Assembly: GCA_002339745.1 (NCBI GenBank)
Contig: DDKP01000090.1
Span: 1-14,253, forward strand
Direction of reading: 5' to 3'
DNA: 14,253 nt
DNA from: Firmicutes bacterium UBA2595
GTDB lineage: Bacteria; Bacillota; Thermincolia; Thermincolales; UBA2595
A program made the position numbers and the translations under genes. Below are positions 7,206 to 13,893 of this stretch, one piece after another. The notes beneath the pieces were generated by a model that was given only the letters and a program-made list of their open reading frames with translations, ran no database searches and was not told the DNA's origin. The first letter of the stretch is position 1. The number at the start of each line of letters is the position of its first letter.

Positions 7206-7674
7206 CCGCGGAAACAAAGATGAAAGGTTCGCTGCCGCCAAAGAATATTCTCTCAAGTACCTCTCTTACAGACCGAGGACTGCTTGGGAGGTCAGGAAAA
7301 AGCTGCTTGGCAGGGGTTATGATGACGAAATCGTAAACCGTGTAGTTGATTTCCTGGCAGAGTACAAGTTCCTGGACGATGATTCTTTTATCGAGATGTG
7401 GATCAGGAGCAGAACCAGGGAGAAACCGTCCGGGCGTCGCAGGATTTATGCCGAACTGGCAGAAAAAGGATTGGACAGGGGCATTATTGACCGTCACCTG
7501 GCAAAAATAACTCCTCAGAAAGAACAGGAGATGGCGGAAGCACTGGTTCAAAAGAAATGCCTGAAAAACATTACGGATTATAAACGCTTACGAGGTTTTT
7601 TGCTCCGACGGGGTTTTGATCCTGAGATTGTAAACGAAGTACTGACCAAGTTTACAAAAAACTATCCGGATTGA
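7195..7674 (+). CDS. recX: RecX regulatory protein
   Basis: The 159-residue product consists of repeated three-helix RecX modules. The first begins AAAKEYSLKYLSYRPRTAWE and contains the typical VRKKLLGRGY, then VVDFLAEYKFLDD and a second module, ending in the RLRGFLLRRGFDPEIV motif. RecX binds in the groove of RecA filaments and, depending on species, inhibits or tunes RecA. The ATG at 7195 lies within the last codons of recA (ACAGATGATGAATAA), an 11-base overlap. No good ribosome site precedes it, which fits translation by ribosomes finishing recA. ATG 7198 is an equally possible start. It shares the LexA-controlled recA promoter. No clear terminator follows; a new promoter begins 22 bases after the stop. 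Confidence 0.93.
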   Translation: MMNNRGNKDERFAAAKEYSLKYLSYRPRTAWEVRKKLLGRGYDDEIVNRVVDFLAEYKFLDDDSFIEMWIRSRTREKPSGRRRIYAELAEKGLDRGIIDRHLAKITPQKEQEMAEALVQKKCLKNITDYKRLRGFLLRRGFDPEIVNEVLTKFTKNYPD

Positions 7675-7695
7675 TGTTACAAGGGTTCACCCGTC

Positions 7696-7724
7696 TTGAC
7701 AGATAGTCCAAAAACTTTTACAAT
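7696..7724 (+). promoter_or_regulatory. Sigma-A-type promoter for rny
   Basis: TTGACA (7696-7701, perfect) and TACAAT (7719-7724, one difference from TATAAT) are 17 bases apart. The predicted start near 7731 gives an untranslated leader of about 280 bases before rny. No better promoter is visible nearer the gene. Confidence 0.7.
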
Positions 7725-7928
7725 TAATGATGGGAGAAACTAGAACTAGGTTTCAACTACCAAATTTGGTTAGTTTCTTATATATTGAGTAAACTTTCCT
7801 CATAAATATCAAAGAGACAACAGAATATCGAGTTATTTAAAGATGAGGATAGGGTTTTAAAATATATGAGAGCGTCTGGTCATTTAGTACTCTAACCAGA
7901 TACATTTATGGTAGGCAAAATCTTTTTC

Positions 7929-7953
7929 GAGCCGGGTTTCTACTCGGTTTTTT
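7929..7953 (+). terminator. Intrinsic terminator inside the rny leader
   Basis: CCGGG (7932-7936) pairs with CTCGG (7943-7947) around TTTCTA. The flanking GAG can pair with the first U residues, and the stem is followed by TTTTTTATTT. It lies 58 bases ahead of the apparent rny start, downstream of the only strong promoter, so it would have to be read through for rny to be expressed. It could instead simply end leftover recA-recX transcription. Confidence 0.55.
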
Positions 7954-7995
7954 ATTTGGGAAAACCATCAAAAAACTGGTATTTGACCCTAGTAC

Positions 7996-8001
7996 AGGAG
8001 G
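7996..8001 (+). promoter_or_regulatory. Ribosome binding site that fixes the AUU start of rny
   Basis: AGGAGG is followed by nine bases and then ATT at 8011. An in-frame TGA at 8002-8004 forbids any start further upstream, and the only codons between it and ATT are AAA and ACA. Confidence 0.8.
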
Positions 8002-8010
8002 TGAAAAACA

Positions 8011-9552
8011 ATTTTTAACGAACAAGCATTAATATTAGTTGCTGTAGCAGGAATTATTGCATTTGTCGCAGGATATTTCTTCAGGCGCTCTCTGGCAGAG
8101 GCCAAGATTTCATCAGCCGAGGAAGCTTCCCGGAAGATTCTGGAAGAAGCTGAAAAAGCAGCGGAGGCCAAGAAGAGGGAGGCCGTGCTGGAAGCCAAGG
8201 AAGAGGTCTTAAAGTTCCGTAACGAAGTGGAGAAGGAGCAGAGAGAACGCAGGAACGAGCTTCAGAGGATGGAACGACGCCTTACGCAAAAGGAAGAATC
8301 CCTTGACAAAAAAATCGACGCAATTGAGAGAAAAGAGGAGTTCTTGGCAAAGAAAGAGGAAGAGACTGAACAGATCAGAATACAGCTAAAGGAACTCCAC
8401 ACGAGGCAGTTGGATGAACTGGAGAGGCTTTCTGGCCTAACTTCGGAAGAGGCAAGGGAAATCCTTCTGGCCAATATAGAAGAGGAAATAAAACATGAAG
8501 CGGCGATGCTGATCAAGGAGATAGAATCCCAGGCCAGGGAAGAAAGCGAAAAGAAAGCGCGGGATATTATTTCACAGGCTATCCAAAGATGTGCCGCTGA
8601 CCACGTAGCAGAAACAACGGTTACGGTTGTGGCGTTGCCAAACGATGAAATGAAAGGCCGTATTATTGGCCGGGAAGGACGCAATATCAGGACACTGGAA
8701 ACCCTCACGGGAATAGACCTGATTATCGACGACACCCCTGAGGCAGTGATTCTCTCGGGATTTGATCCGATACGCAGGGAAATCGCCCGAATCGCCCTGG
8801 AAAAACTAATTCTTGACGGCAGGATTCATCCTGCCAGAATAGAGGAAATGGTTGAAAAAGCCCGAAAGGAAGTTGAAACCCAGATAAGGGAATCTGGGGA
8901 ACAGGCTACCTTTGAAACAGGAGTTCACGGTCTGCATCCTGAGCTGGTAAGGCTTTTGGGAAGGCTTAAATTCCGCACAAGTTACGGGCAGAATGTTTTA
9001 AAACATTCGATTGAGGTAGCCCACCTGGCGGGTCTTATGGCTGCCGAATTAGGGGTAGATGCTTTGCTGGCTAAAAGAGCCGGATTGTTGCACGATATTG
9101 GAAAAGCGGTGGACCATGAGGTTGAAGGACCTCACGTGACAATCGGCGCGGATGTGGCCAAAAAATACAAAGAAGCCCCGGCAATTATCCATGCTATAGC
9201 GGCACATCACGGTGATGAAGAGCCGCGCACCATTGAAGCTGTTTTGGTCCAGGCGGCTGACGCGGTTTCTGCCGCCCGCCCGGGAGCAAGAAGGGAGACT
9301 CTGGAATCCTACATCAAACGCCTGGAGAAGCTCGAAGCTATAACAAACGATTTTGAGGGAGTGGAGAAGTCGTTCGCCATTCAGGCAGGACGTGAAGTCA
9401 GGGTCATGGTTAAACCTGACAAGATAGATGATTTAGCTGCTGTCCGCCTGGTTAGAGACATTGCCAAAAAAATAGAGGAAGAGCTTGAGTATCCTGGACA
9501 AATCAAAGTTATGGTTATTCGCGAAACACGGGCAGTAGAGTATGCGAAATAG
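8011..9552 (+). CDS. rny: Ribonuclease Y, apparently started at an AUU codon
   Basis: RNase Y is the membrane-anchored endonuclease that starts bulk mRNA decay in many Firmicutes. Read from ATT 8011 the product is 513 residues (B. subtilis RNase Y has 520). Residues 5-23 form the membrane anchor (ALILVAVAGIIAFVAGYFF). A long charged coiled coil runs to about 190, with AEAKISSAEEASRKILEEA at its start. The KH domain has GREG at 220-223. The HD domain has the catalytic pair H361-D362 in LLHDIGK and later AAHHGDEEP. The first conventional start codon in frame is GTG 8185, inside the coiled coil with no ribosome site; using it would delete the anchor. An in-frame TGA at 8002 blocks upstream starts, and AGGAGG is nine bases before ATT. 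A sequencing error changing ATG to ATT is the alternative. A hairpin at 9559-9583 follows the gene. Confidence 0.93.
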   Translation: MFNEQALILVAVAGIIAFVAGYFFRRSLAEAKISSAEEASRKILEEAEKAAEAKKREAVLEAKEEVLKFRNEVEKEQRERRNELQRMERRLTQKEESLDKKIDAIERKEEFLAKKEEETEQIRIQLKELHTRQLDELERLSGLTSEEAREILLANIEEEIKHEAAMLIKEIESQAREESEKKARDIISQAIQRCAADHVAETTVTVVALPNDEMKGRIIGREGRNIRTLETLTGIDLIIDDTPEAVILSGFDPIRREIARIALEKLILDGRIHPARIEEMVEKARKEVETQIRESGEQATFETGVHGLHPELVRLLGRLKFRTSYGQNVLKHSIEVAHLAGLMAAELGVDALLAKRAGLLHDIGKAVDHEVEGPHVTIGADVAKKYKEAPAIIHAIAAHHGDEEPRTIEAVLVQAADAVSAARPGARRETLESYIKRLEKLEAITNDFEGVEKSFAIQAGREVRVMVKPDKIDDLAAVRLVRDIAKKIEEELEYPGQIKVMVIRETRAVEYAK

Positions 9553-9558
9553 GAAGAC

Positions 9559-9583
9559 AACGGCCTCTCTAAAGAGGCCGTTT
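9559..9583 (+). terminator. Hairpin after rny, weak terminator
   Basis: AACGGCCTCT (9559-9568) pairs perfectly with AGAGGCCGTT (9573-9582) around CTAA. The tail is only TTTACTATATATT, so termination may be partial; the hairpin may also protect the 3' end of the mRNA from decay. Confidence 0.6.
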
Positions 9584-9628
9584 ACTATATATTGGCAAGT
9601 AATTTTTATTGATTTAACGGGTTAAATA

Positions 9629-9660
9629 GAAGGAAATATCCCAGGTTGTAAAGAACATTA
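9629..9660 (+). promoter_or_regulatory. Possible sigma-H promoter for the 174-residue protein gene
   Basis: AGGAAAT (9631-9637) fits the sigma-H -35 pattern AGGAWWW. After 12 bases, AAAGAACAT (9650-9658) matches the -10 pattern RNNGAATWW except for C in place of T. It lies just ahead of the gene at 9691 and resembles the better match upstream of spoVS. Confidence 0.35.
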
Positions 9661-9690
9661 CTGATTGAATATTTATGCGAGGTGAACAGC

Positions 9691-10215
9691 ATGCAATTGC
9701 ATTACAAATCTGCGCCCCGGCCGGAAGTATCAGACAGTATAGGTTTGCTTATATCTATTCTTGTCCGGTATCCGGAAGTAGGGACTATAAATTATGAACC
9801 GATTAAGCAGGAGCTTAAATTTACGTTTATTTTTTCATGTGTATTAGAAGAATCACAATTGGTTAACTTTAAGAAGAAAGTAATTGATAGTATTGAGACA
9901 TATAACCAGCTTGATGGAAGGACTACTGGCATAATAGGTGTAAAACATCAATTATGCGGTAATTTCACCATGGTTGAGATTACCAGGGATGTTGGTACTA
10001 TTACCCAGGAGGAGATATCAATGGTAATAGAGCTGGTTCACATGAATTTTGCCAAAAATCTTATTTCCGAAAAAAACGACTACCTGCAGGAAGAAGAGCT
10101 TTTAATGCAGGAAGAGCTTATCGAGCATATGCTGGAAAACCTCAAGGTATCTTCTCCTGAGAAAAATCTTTTTGCTTTCAGGGAAGAGGGCAGGGTTCTG
10201 GTTTTCAACAAGTAA
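9691..10215 (+). CDS. Unrecognised 174-residue protein between rny and ymdB
   Basis: I do not recognise this family. The first 95 residues look like a mixed alpha/beta domain, with strands such as GTINYEP, LKFTFIFSCV and FTMVEITRD alternating with helices, including VNFKKKVIDSIETYNQLDG. From about residue 98 a helix begins (ITQEEISMVIELVHMNFAKN), followed by a very acidic segment with a seven-residue repeat (LQEEELL then MQEELIE) and a short basic end. There is no signal peptide or membrane segment, so it is probably cytosolic. ATG 9691 is preferred over GTG 9682, because GAGGTG at 9679-9684 includes that GTG and sits six bases before the ATG. It ends 17 bases before ymdB, so the two are very likely co-transcribed. 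A possible sigma-H promoter lies upstream. Position between two RNA-turnover genes suggests a linked role, but this is inference. Confidence 0.85.
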   Translation: MQLHYKSAPRPEVSDSIGLLISILVRYPEVGTINYEPIKQELKFTFIFSCVLEESQLVNFKKKVIDSIETYNQLDGRTTGIIGVKHQLCGNFTMVEITRDVGTITQEEISMVIELVHMNFAKNLISEKNDYLQEEELLMQEELIEHMLENLKVSSPEKNLFAFREEGRVLVFNK

Positions 10216-10232
10216 CTGGAGGACGGAGTCAT

Positions 10233-11018
10233 TTGCGAATCTTAATGATTGGTGATATTGTCGGGCGTCCAGGCCGGCGGGCTGTCAGGCAAACACTGGA
10301 AACCATAAGGCAGGAACTGAAGATTGATATGATAGTCGCCAATGGCGAGAATGCAGCCGGCGGCAATGGTATCACTGCTGATGTTGCCAGCGAAATTTAT
10401 AAATACGGTGTGGACGTCCTGACCATGGGGAATCATGTCTGGGACAAAAAAGAAATTATTTCATATATTGAAAAGGACCCTCGTATGCTGCGCCCCGCAA
10501 ACTACCCTTCAGGATCTCCCGGCAGGGGAGCAGCAATATATAATATCAATGGTACCGACGTGGGAATAGTAAATCTTTCAGGACGAGTATACCTCTCAAA
10601 CCTGGACTGTCCGTTCAGGGCCGCTGACGAGATTCTGGAGAGAATGTCGGGCCAAACCAAAATAATACTTGTTGATTTCCATGCCGAAGCTACCTCTGAA
10701 AAGGTTGCCCTGGGCTGGTACCTGGACGGAAAGGTATCCGCCGTGCTGGGGACTCATACTCATATCCAAACCGGTGATGAACGGATTCTTCCCAAAGGAA
10801 CCGCTTACATAACGGATGTCGGCATGACCGGTCCACGAAACTCGGTAATTGGGGTAAAATCACACCTGGTCCTGGAGAAATTCCTGACCCAGATGCCGGT
10901 GCGATTTGAAGTGGCAGACGGACCTTATCAGTTTAACGCTGTGGTTATCGATATCGAAAATGAGACCGGGAGAGCTAGCAGCATTAGAAGAATATTCAAT
11001 AACGAGAGTTCCGATTAA
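10233..11018 (+). CDS. ymdB: YmdB metallophosphoesterase (2',3'-cyclic nucleotide phosphodiesterase)
   Basis: The 261-residue product matches the TIGR00282/YmdB family, whose B. subtilis member hydrolyses 2',3'-cyclic nucleotides and is needed for biofilm and nanotube development. The metal-site residues fall at the same numbers as in the B. subtilis enzyme: D8 in IGDIVGRPG, E39 in NGENAAGG, N67 and H68 in GNHVW, H150 in DFHAEATSEK, and H175 and H177 in GTHTHIQT. It should be an active cytosolic dinuclear metal enzyme. The start is TTG 10233, with GGAGGA nine bases upstream (10218-10223); starting there gives the conserved MRILMIGD N-terminus. It follows the unknown 174-residue protein by 17 bases. 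Cyclic nucleotide ends arise from RNA cleavage, so placement near rny fits an RNA-turnover theme. spoVS follows 150 bases later under its own promoter. Confidence 0.94.
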   Translation: MRILMIGDIVGRPGRRAVRQTLETIRQELKIDMIVANGENAAGGNGITADVASEIYKYGVDVLTMGNHVWDKKEIISYIEKDPRMLRPANYPSGSPGRGAAIYNINGTDVGIVNLSGRVYLSNLDCPFRAADEILERMSGQTKIILVDFHAEATSEKVALGWYLDGKVSAVLGTHTHIQTGDERILPKGTAYITDVGMTGPRNSVIGVKSHLVLEKFLTQMPVRFEVADGPYQFNAVVIDIENETGRASSIRRIFNNESSD

Positions 11019-11079
11019 CAGGTAAAGAGTAGAAAATCCCCAAATTTTTGCACAAGTCAGAAATATTTGTTTGTGAAAA

Positions 11080-11108
11080 AGAGGAATTTTTGGATAATCA
11101 TCGAATAT
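11080..11108 (+). promoter_or_regulatory. Sigma-H promoter of spoVS
   Basis: AGAGGAATT (11080-11088) fits RNAGGAWWW. After 11 bases, ATCGAATAT (11100-11108) fits RNNGAATWW with no mismatch. It lies 61 bases upstream of the spoVS start. In B. subtilis spoVS is known to be sigma-H dependent, so position and regulator agree. Confidence 0.7.
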
Positions 11109-11168
11109 ATAACTTTATAATAGAAAACGGAATAAAGAGCGATTGATTCGACTAAGGAGGTAGTGAAC

Positions 11169-11429
11169 ATGGAGGTACTGAAGGTTTCAGCAAAATCTAA
11201 CCCAAATTCTGTAGCAGGGGCCTTAGCCGGTGTTCTAAGGGAACGTGGAGGGGCCGAGATTCAGGCTATTGGTGCAGGAGCATTGAACCAAGCAGTGAAA
11301 GCAGTAGCTATTGCCAGAGGGTTTGTAGCGCCCAGCGGAGTCGACCTGATTTGTATTCCTGCCTTCACCGACATAATTATTGACGGTGAAGAACGTACTG
11401 CTATCAAACTTATTGTTGAGCCAAGGTAA
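11169..11429 (+). CDS. spoVS: Stage V sporulation protein S
   Basis: The product is 86 residues, the same length as B. subtilis SpoVS, and begins MEVLKVSAKSNPNSVAGALAG, a near-invariant family start. The Alba-like beta-alpha-beta fold shows in the order KVSAKS, the AGALAGVLRERG helix, EIQAIGAGALNQAVKAVAIARG, then the CIPAFTDI strand and the IKLIVEPR end. SpoVS is needed for normal septation and later spore-coat stages; its structure suggests nucleic-acid binding. ATG 11169 is chosen over GTG 11163, because AAGGAGG (11154-11160) is eight bases from the ATG. A consensus sigma-H promoter lies upstream and a strong terminator at 11495-11525 closes the gene, so it can be expressed alone. It shows that the host belongs to the spore-forming Firmicutes or close kin, although relatives of SpoVS also occur in some non-sporulating bacteria. 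Confidence 0.96.
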   Translation: MEVLKVSAKSNPNSVAGALAGVLRERGGAEIQAIGAGALNQAVKAVAIARGFVAPSGVDLICIPAFTDIIIDGEERTAIKLIVEPR

Positions 11430-11494
11430 ATACGATTTTATTTAAGAGATTATTTGCGGAGACCGTAAGTCAATAATAAAAGTTTGTCTTTTAG

Positions 11495-11525
11495 CCTGTT
11501 TGTTCATCTGAATAAACAGGTTTTT
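11495..11525 (+). terminator. Rho-independent terminator after spoVS
   Basis: CCTGTTTGTTC (11495-11505) pairs with GAATAAACAGG (11510-11520), including one G-U pair, around ATCT. It runs directly into TTTTT. It separates spoVS from the dipeptidase operon. Confidence 0.85.
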
Positions 11526-11617
11526 CCGTCATATAATGTCAATGTAAGCGAGGGAAATACACGGTTCCTTGCGGTGATACCGGTCAGCGGGTTGATATTC
11601 GATGGGGGACAATATTA

Positions 11618-12592
11618 TTGACCAGGTCTTTGGAATTGGATAAAAAGTTAAATGTAGTAGACTGTCATTGTGATACTATTCTGGAAGTGGCCAGGGGAAA
11701 AAGCGGGCTGTGCCGTCCTTCCTTAACCGGGCATGTTGATATTTTCCGCCTGCGGGAAGGGGGTGTAGGAGTCCAGTTCTTTGCTGCTTTCATCGAACCG
11801 GTATACAAACCCTTCGGTTCACTTCAGAGAGCGCTGCAGTTGATAGATACTTTTTATACGGAGACGGAGTCCAGCCATGGGATTATAGTGCCGGGCTTTA
11901 CTTTTAAACAGATCAGAAATAAACTTAGAGAAGATAAAATTGTTGCCGTTCTGGGTATAGAAGGTGGTGAGGCTCTCAACGGAGACGTGTCCGTATTGAG
12001 GATGCTGTATCGCCTGGGAGTCCGCTTCCTGGGACTTACATGGAACCAAAGAAACCAGATAGCAGACGGGGTAGGGGAGCGGATCACAGGAGGAGGGCTC
12101 ACAAATTTTGGGCGCGAAGTAATTAGGGAAATGAATCAGCTCGGTATGATCATCGACCTTGCCCACATTTCAGAGGCAGGTTTTTGGGATGCGCTGCAGT
12201 TATCACAAGCTCCCGTTATGGTTTCCCACACTAATTGTTACGCTCTGTGCGAACACCCCAGGAATTTGACGGATGATCAGATAAAGGCCCTCGCCGCCAT
12301 GAGAGGAATTATGGGTCTCAGTTTTGTACCGGATTTTCTTGGCAGTAAAAGGAACAGCATTGACGGTTTTCTGGACCATGTGGACTATGTGGCGGGATTG
12401 GTGGGAACCAGTGTTATCGCCATTGGCTCTGACTTTGACGGTATCGAGAAAACACCGGAGGGGCTCGAGGACTGCAGGTGTTACCCCATGATTGCCAGAG
12501 GACTTTTGGACAGGGGATACACCCAGCAAGAGGTAGGCGACATTATGGGAGGCAATGTGCTCAGGTTTATGGAACAGGTATTTATCGATTAA
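11618..12592 (+). CDS. M19-family (membrane/renal-type) dipeptidase
   Basis: The 324-residue product belongs to the zinc-dependent M19 dipeptidases, which cleave dipeptides, often including D-residues at the second position. The metal ligands are visible: H17 and D19 in VDCHCDT, E115 in LGIEGGEA, H183 in DLAHISE and H204 in MVSHTN. The substrate-binding HPRN motif (213-216) and the SDFDG motif (271-275) with its conserved aspartates are also present. There is no signal peptide, so unlike the mammalian enzyme it should be cytosolic. The start is TTG 11618, with GGGGGA eight to nine bases upstream; another TTG at 11630 lacks a site. It lies between the spoVS terminator and the aminotransferase, which begins 38 bases later. 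A TATAAT-like element at 11532-11537 has no good -35. The natural peptide substrate cannot be told from sequence. Confidence 0.93.
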   Translation: MTRSLELDKKLNVVDCHCDTILEVARGKSGLCRPSLTGHVDIFRLREGGVGVQFFAAFIEPVYKPFGSLQRALQLIDTFYTETESSHGIIVPGFTFKQIRNKLREDKIVAVLGIEGGEALNGDVSVLRMLYRLGVRFLGLTWNQRNQIADGVGERITGGGLTNFGREVIREMNQLGMIIDLAHISEAGFWDALQLSQAPVMVSHTNCYALCEHPRNLTDDQIKALAAMRGIMGLSFVPDFLGSKRNSIDGFLDHVDYVAGLVGTSVIAIGSDFDGIEKTPEGLEDCRCYPMIARGLLDRGYTQQEVGDIMGGNVLRFMEQVFID

Positions 12593-12630
12593 CTCATTCG
12601 AGATGATAATAATTACAGGAGGAAGCTGAC

Positions 12631-13800
12631 TTGAAAGAATCCAAACGGACAAAAAATTTAAAATCGGCAGTATTTGCCGAACTGGACAGGATCAAAGAAG
12701 AGGTCAAAGCCCAGGGAATATCATTAATCGACTTAGGTATCGGCAGTCCGGACAGGCCTCCTAACCCGCATGTGCAGCATGCGTTACAGGAAGCCATAGA
12801 CAACCTGGAAAATTATGGTTATCCTTCTTCCAAAGGCAGCAGGGAACTTCGGGAAACCATCGCTTGGTGGTACCAACAGAGGTTTAATGTTAACTTGGAC
12901 CCGGAAACTGAAGTTCTGGTACTGATGGGCTCACAGGACGGTTTAGGCCACCTGCCCCTTGGAATCCTGGATCCCGGCGATACCGCCCTGATTCCGGACC
13001 CGGGGTATCCCGTTTACAAGGCCGGGGCGGTGTTGGCAGGCGCTGAAATATTCTCGATGCCTTTAAGGAAAGAAAATAACTTCCTTCCAGACCTCTCTGC
13101 CATTCCGGAGGACGTTGCAGCCAAGGCAAAGATGATGATATTAAATTATCCAAATAACCCGGTAGCAGCAGTGGCTGGCAGAGAATTTTTCCGGAAGGTT
13201 GTTGAATTTGCTTCAAGATGGGACATCCTTGTCTGTCATGACCTGGCATATTCCGAACTGGCTTTTGAAGGATACCGTCCGCCCAGTTTTATGGAAATAC
13301 CGGGGGCAAAGGATGTGGGGGTAGAATTCCACTCGGTTTCCAAGACATATAACATTGCCGGATGCCGGTTGGGTTTTATGGTTGGCAACAGGGAAGCGGT
13401 CGAGGTATTGGCCCGGATCAAATCAAATATAGATTACGGTGTCTTTTTGCCGGTACAACAGGCGGGAATTGCGGCCCTCCGGGGACCCCAGGACATCATC
13501 CGCCAAAATGTGGCTGCGTATGAGGCCCGGCGTGATATACTGATAAACGGCCTGGCCGAAATCGGCTGGGTGATGGACAAGCCCAAAGCCACGATGTTTA
13601 TTTGGGCCGAACTGCCTAAAGGATATCCTTCCTCTGAGAAGTTCGTTGAAGAAGTGCTTAGAAAAACAGGAGTTGTAATGGTTCCGGGTGTAGCCTTCGG
13701 CAGGGAAGGGGAAGGGTATGTTCGCATCGCCCTGGTCCAGGACGAAAAGACCATCTCGGAAGCAGTCCGGCGGATCAGAGACAAGTTTAACTTTGTTTAA
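12631..13800 (+). CDS. PLP-dependent class I/II aminotransferase, LL-diaminopimelate aminotransferase type
   Basis: The product is 389 residues, fold-type I aminotransferase. The PLP lysine is K238 in HSVSKTYNIAGCRLG, with R246 after it. N176 lies in NYPNNP, D204 in CHDLAY and Y133-area residues in PDPGYPVY. An arginine near the C-terminus (YVRIAL) should bind the substrate carboxylate. The N-terminal layout (AELDRIKEEVKAQGISLIDLGIGSPD, split here as AELDRIKEEVKAQG then LIDLGIGSPD) and YGYPSSKGSRELRE resemble DapL-type enzymes that make LL-diaminopimelate directly from tetrahydrodipicolinate. Related clades act on other amino acids, so dapL is not asserted. The start is TTG 12631, with AGGAGG (12617-12622) eight bases upstream. 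It follows the dipeptidase by 38 bases, so one operon is likely. There is no clear terminator after it. Confidence 0.9.
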   Translation: MKESKRTKNLKSAVFAELDRIKEEVKAQGISLIDLGIGSPDRPPNPHVQHALQEAIDNLENYGYPSSKGSRELRETIAWWYQQRFNVNLDPETEVLVLMGSQDGLGHLPLGILDPGDTALIPDPGYPVYKAGAVLAGAEIFSMPLRKENNFLPDLSAIPEDVAAKAKMMILNYPNNPVAAVAGREFFRKVVEFASRWDILVCHDLAYSELAFEGYRPPSFMEIPGAKDVGVEFHSVSKTYNIAGCRLGFMVGNREAVEVLARIKSNIDYGVFLPVQQAGIAALRGPQDIIRQNVAAYEARRDILINGLAEIGWVMDKPKATMFIWAELPKGYPSSEKFVEEVLRKTGVVMVPGVAFGREGEGYVRIALVQDEKTISEAVRRIRDKFNFV

Positions 13801-13893
13801 AACAGCTAACAATTATGGAACTCTGTTAATGGTGTCTAAAATCCCGGTTTTATGCATATACTATGGTTAGAAGATTCTGGGAGGGATAGCCTG

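Larger units (their letters stand above)
7731..8010 (+). promoter_or_regulatory. Long structured leader of rny with attenuator-like layout
   Basis: This leader lies between the recX-distal promoter and rny; the whole gap 7675-8010 has no substantial gene. GAAACTA (7736-7742) can pair either with GGTTTC (7749-7754) or with TAGTTTC (7771-7777), which are mutually exclusive partners. CCTCAT (7798-7803) can pair with ATGAGG (about 7844-7849). A hairpin GTCTGGT (7874-7880) with ACCAGAT (7895-7901) has TAG/CTA stacked inside. A terminator-like hairpin at 7929-7953 follows, then about 40 bases to the AGGAGG site. I recognise no known riboswitch or T-box core. The layout suggests conditional termination, but pairings were found by eye. 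Confidence 0.4.

Noticed and set aside
7866..7895. Nine-codon frame MRASGHLVL overlapping the hairpin at 7874-7901 in the rny leader
   Set aside because: It sits where a leader peptide could be, but no ribosome site is at a workable distance and no codon is repeated, so I cannot support translation.
8185..8187. GTG 8185 as the start of rny
   Set aside because: It lies inside the coiled coil, has no ribosome site, and would remove the membrane anchor that is clearly encoded upstream in frame.
9682..9690. GTG 9682 as the start of the unknown protein
   Set aside because: The GTG is part of the GAGGTG ribosome site; ATG 9691 is correctly spaced.
11163..11168. GTG 11163 as the start of spoVS
   Set aside because: Too near AAGGAGG; ATG 11169 gives the exact 86-residue family form.
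11532..11537. TATAAT-like element between the spoVS terminator and the dipeptidase gene
   Set aside because: The only -35 position falls inside the terminator (TGAATA) and fits poorly; not listed as a promoter.
13423..13812. Minus-strand frames across the aminotransferase
   Set aside because: Shadows of the coding strand; composition and lack of motifs give no support.
13801..13827. AACAG/CTGTT hairpin after the aminotransferase gene
   Set aside because: Only five pairs and no T-tract; not a credible terminator.
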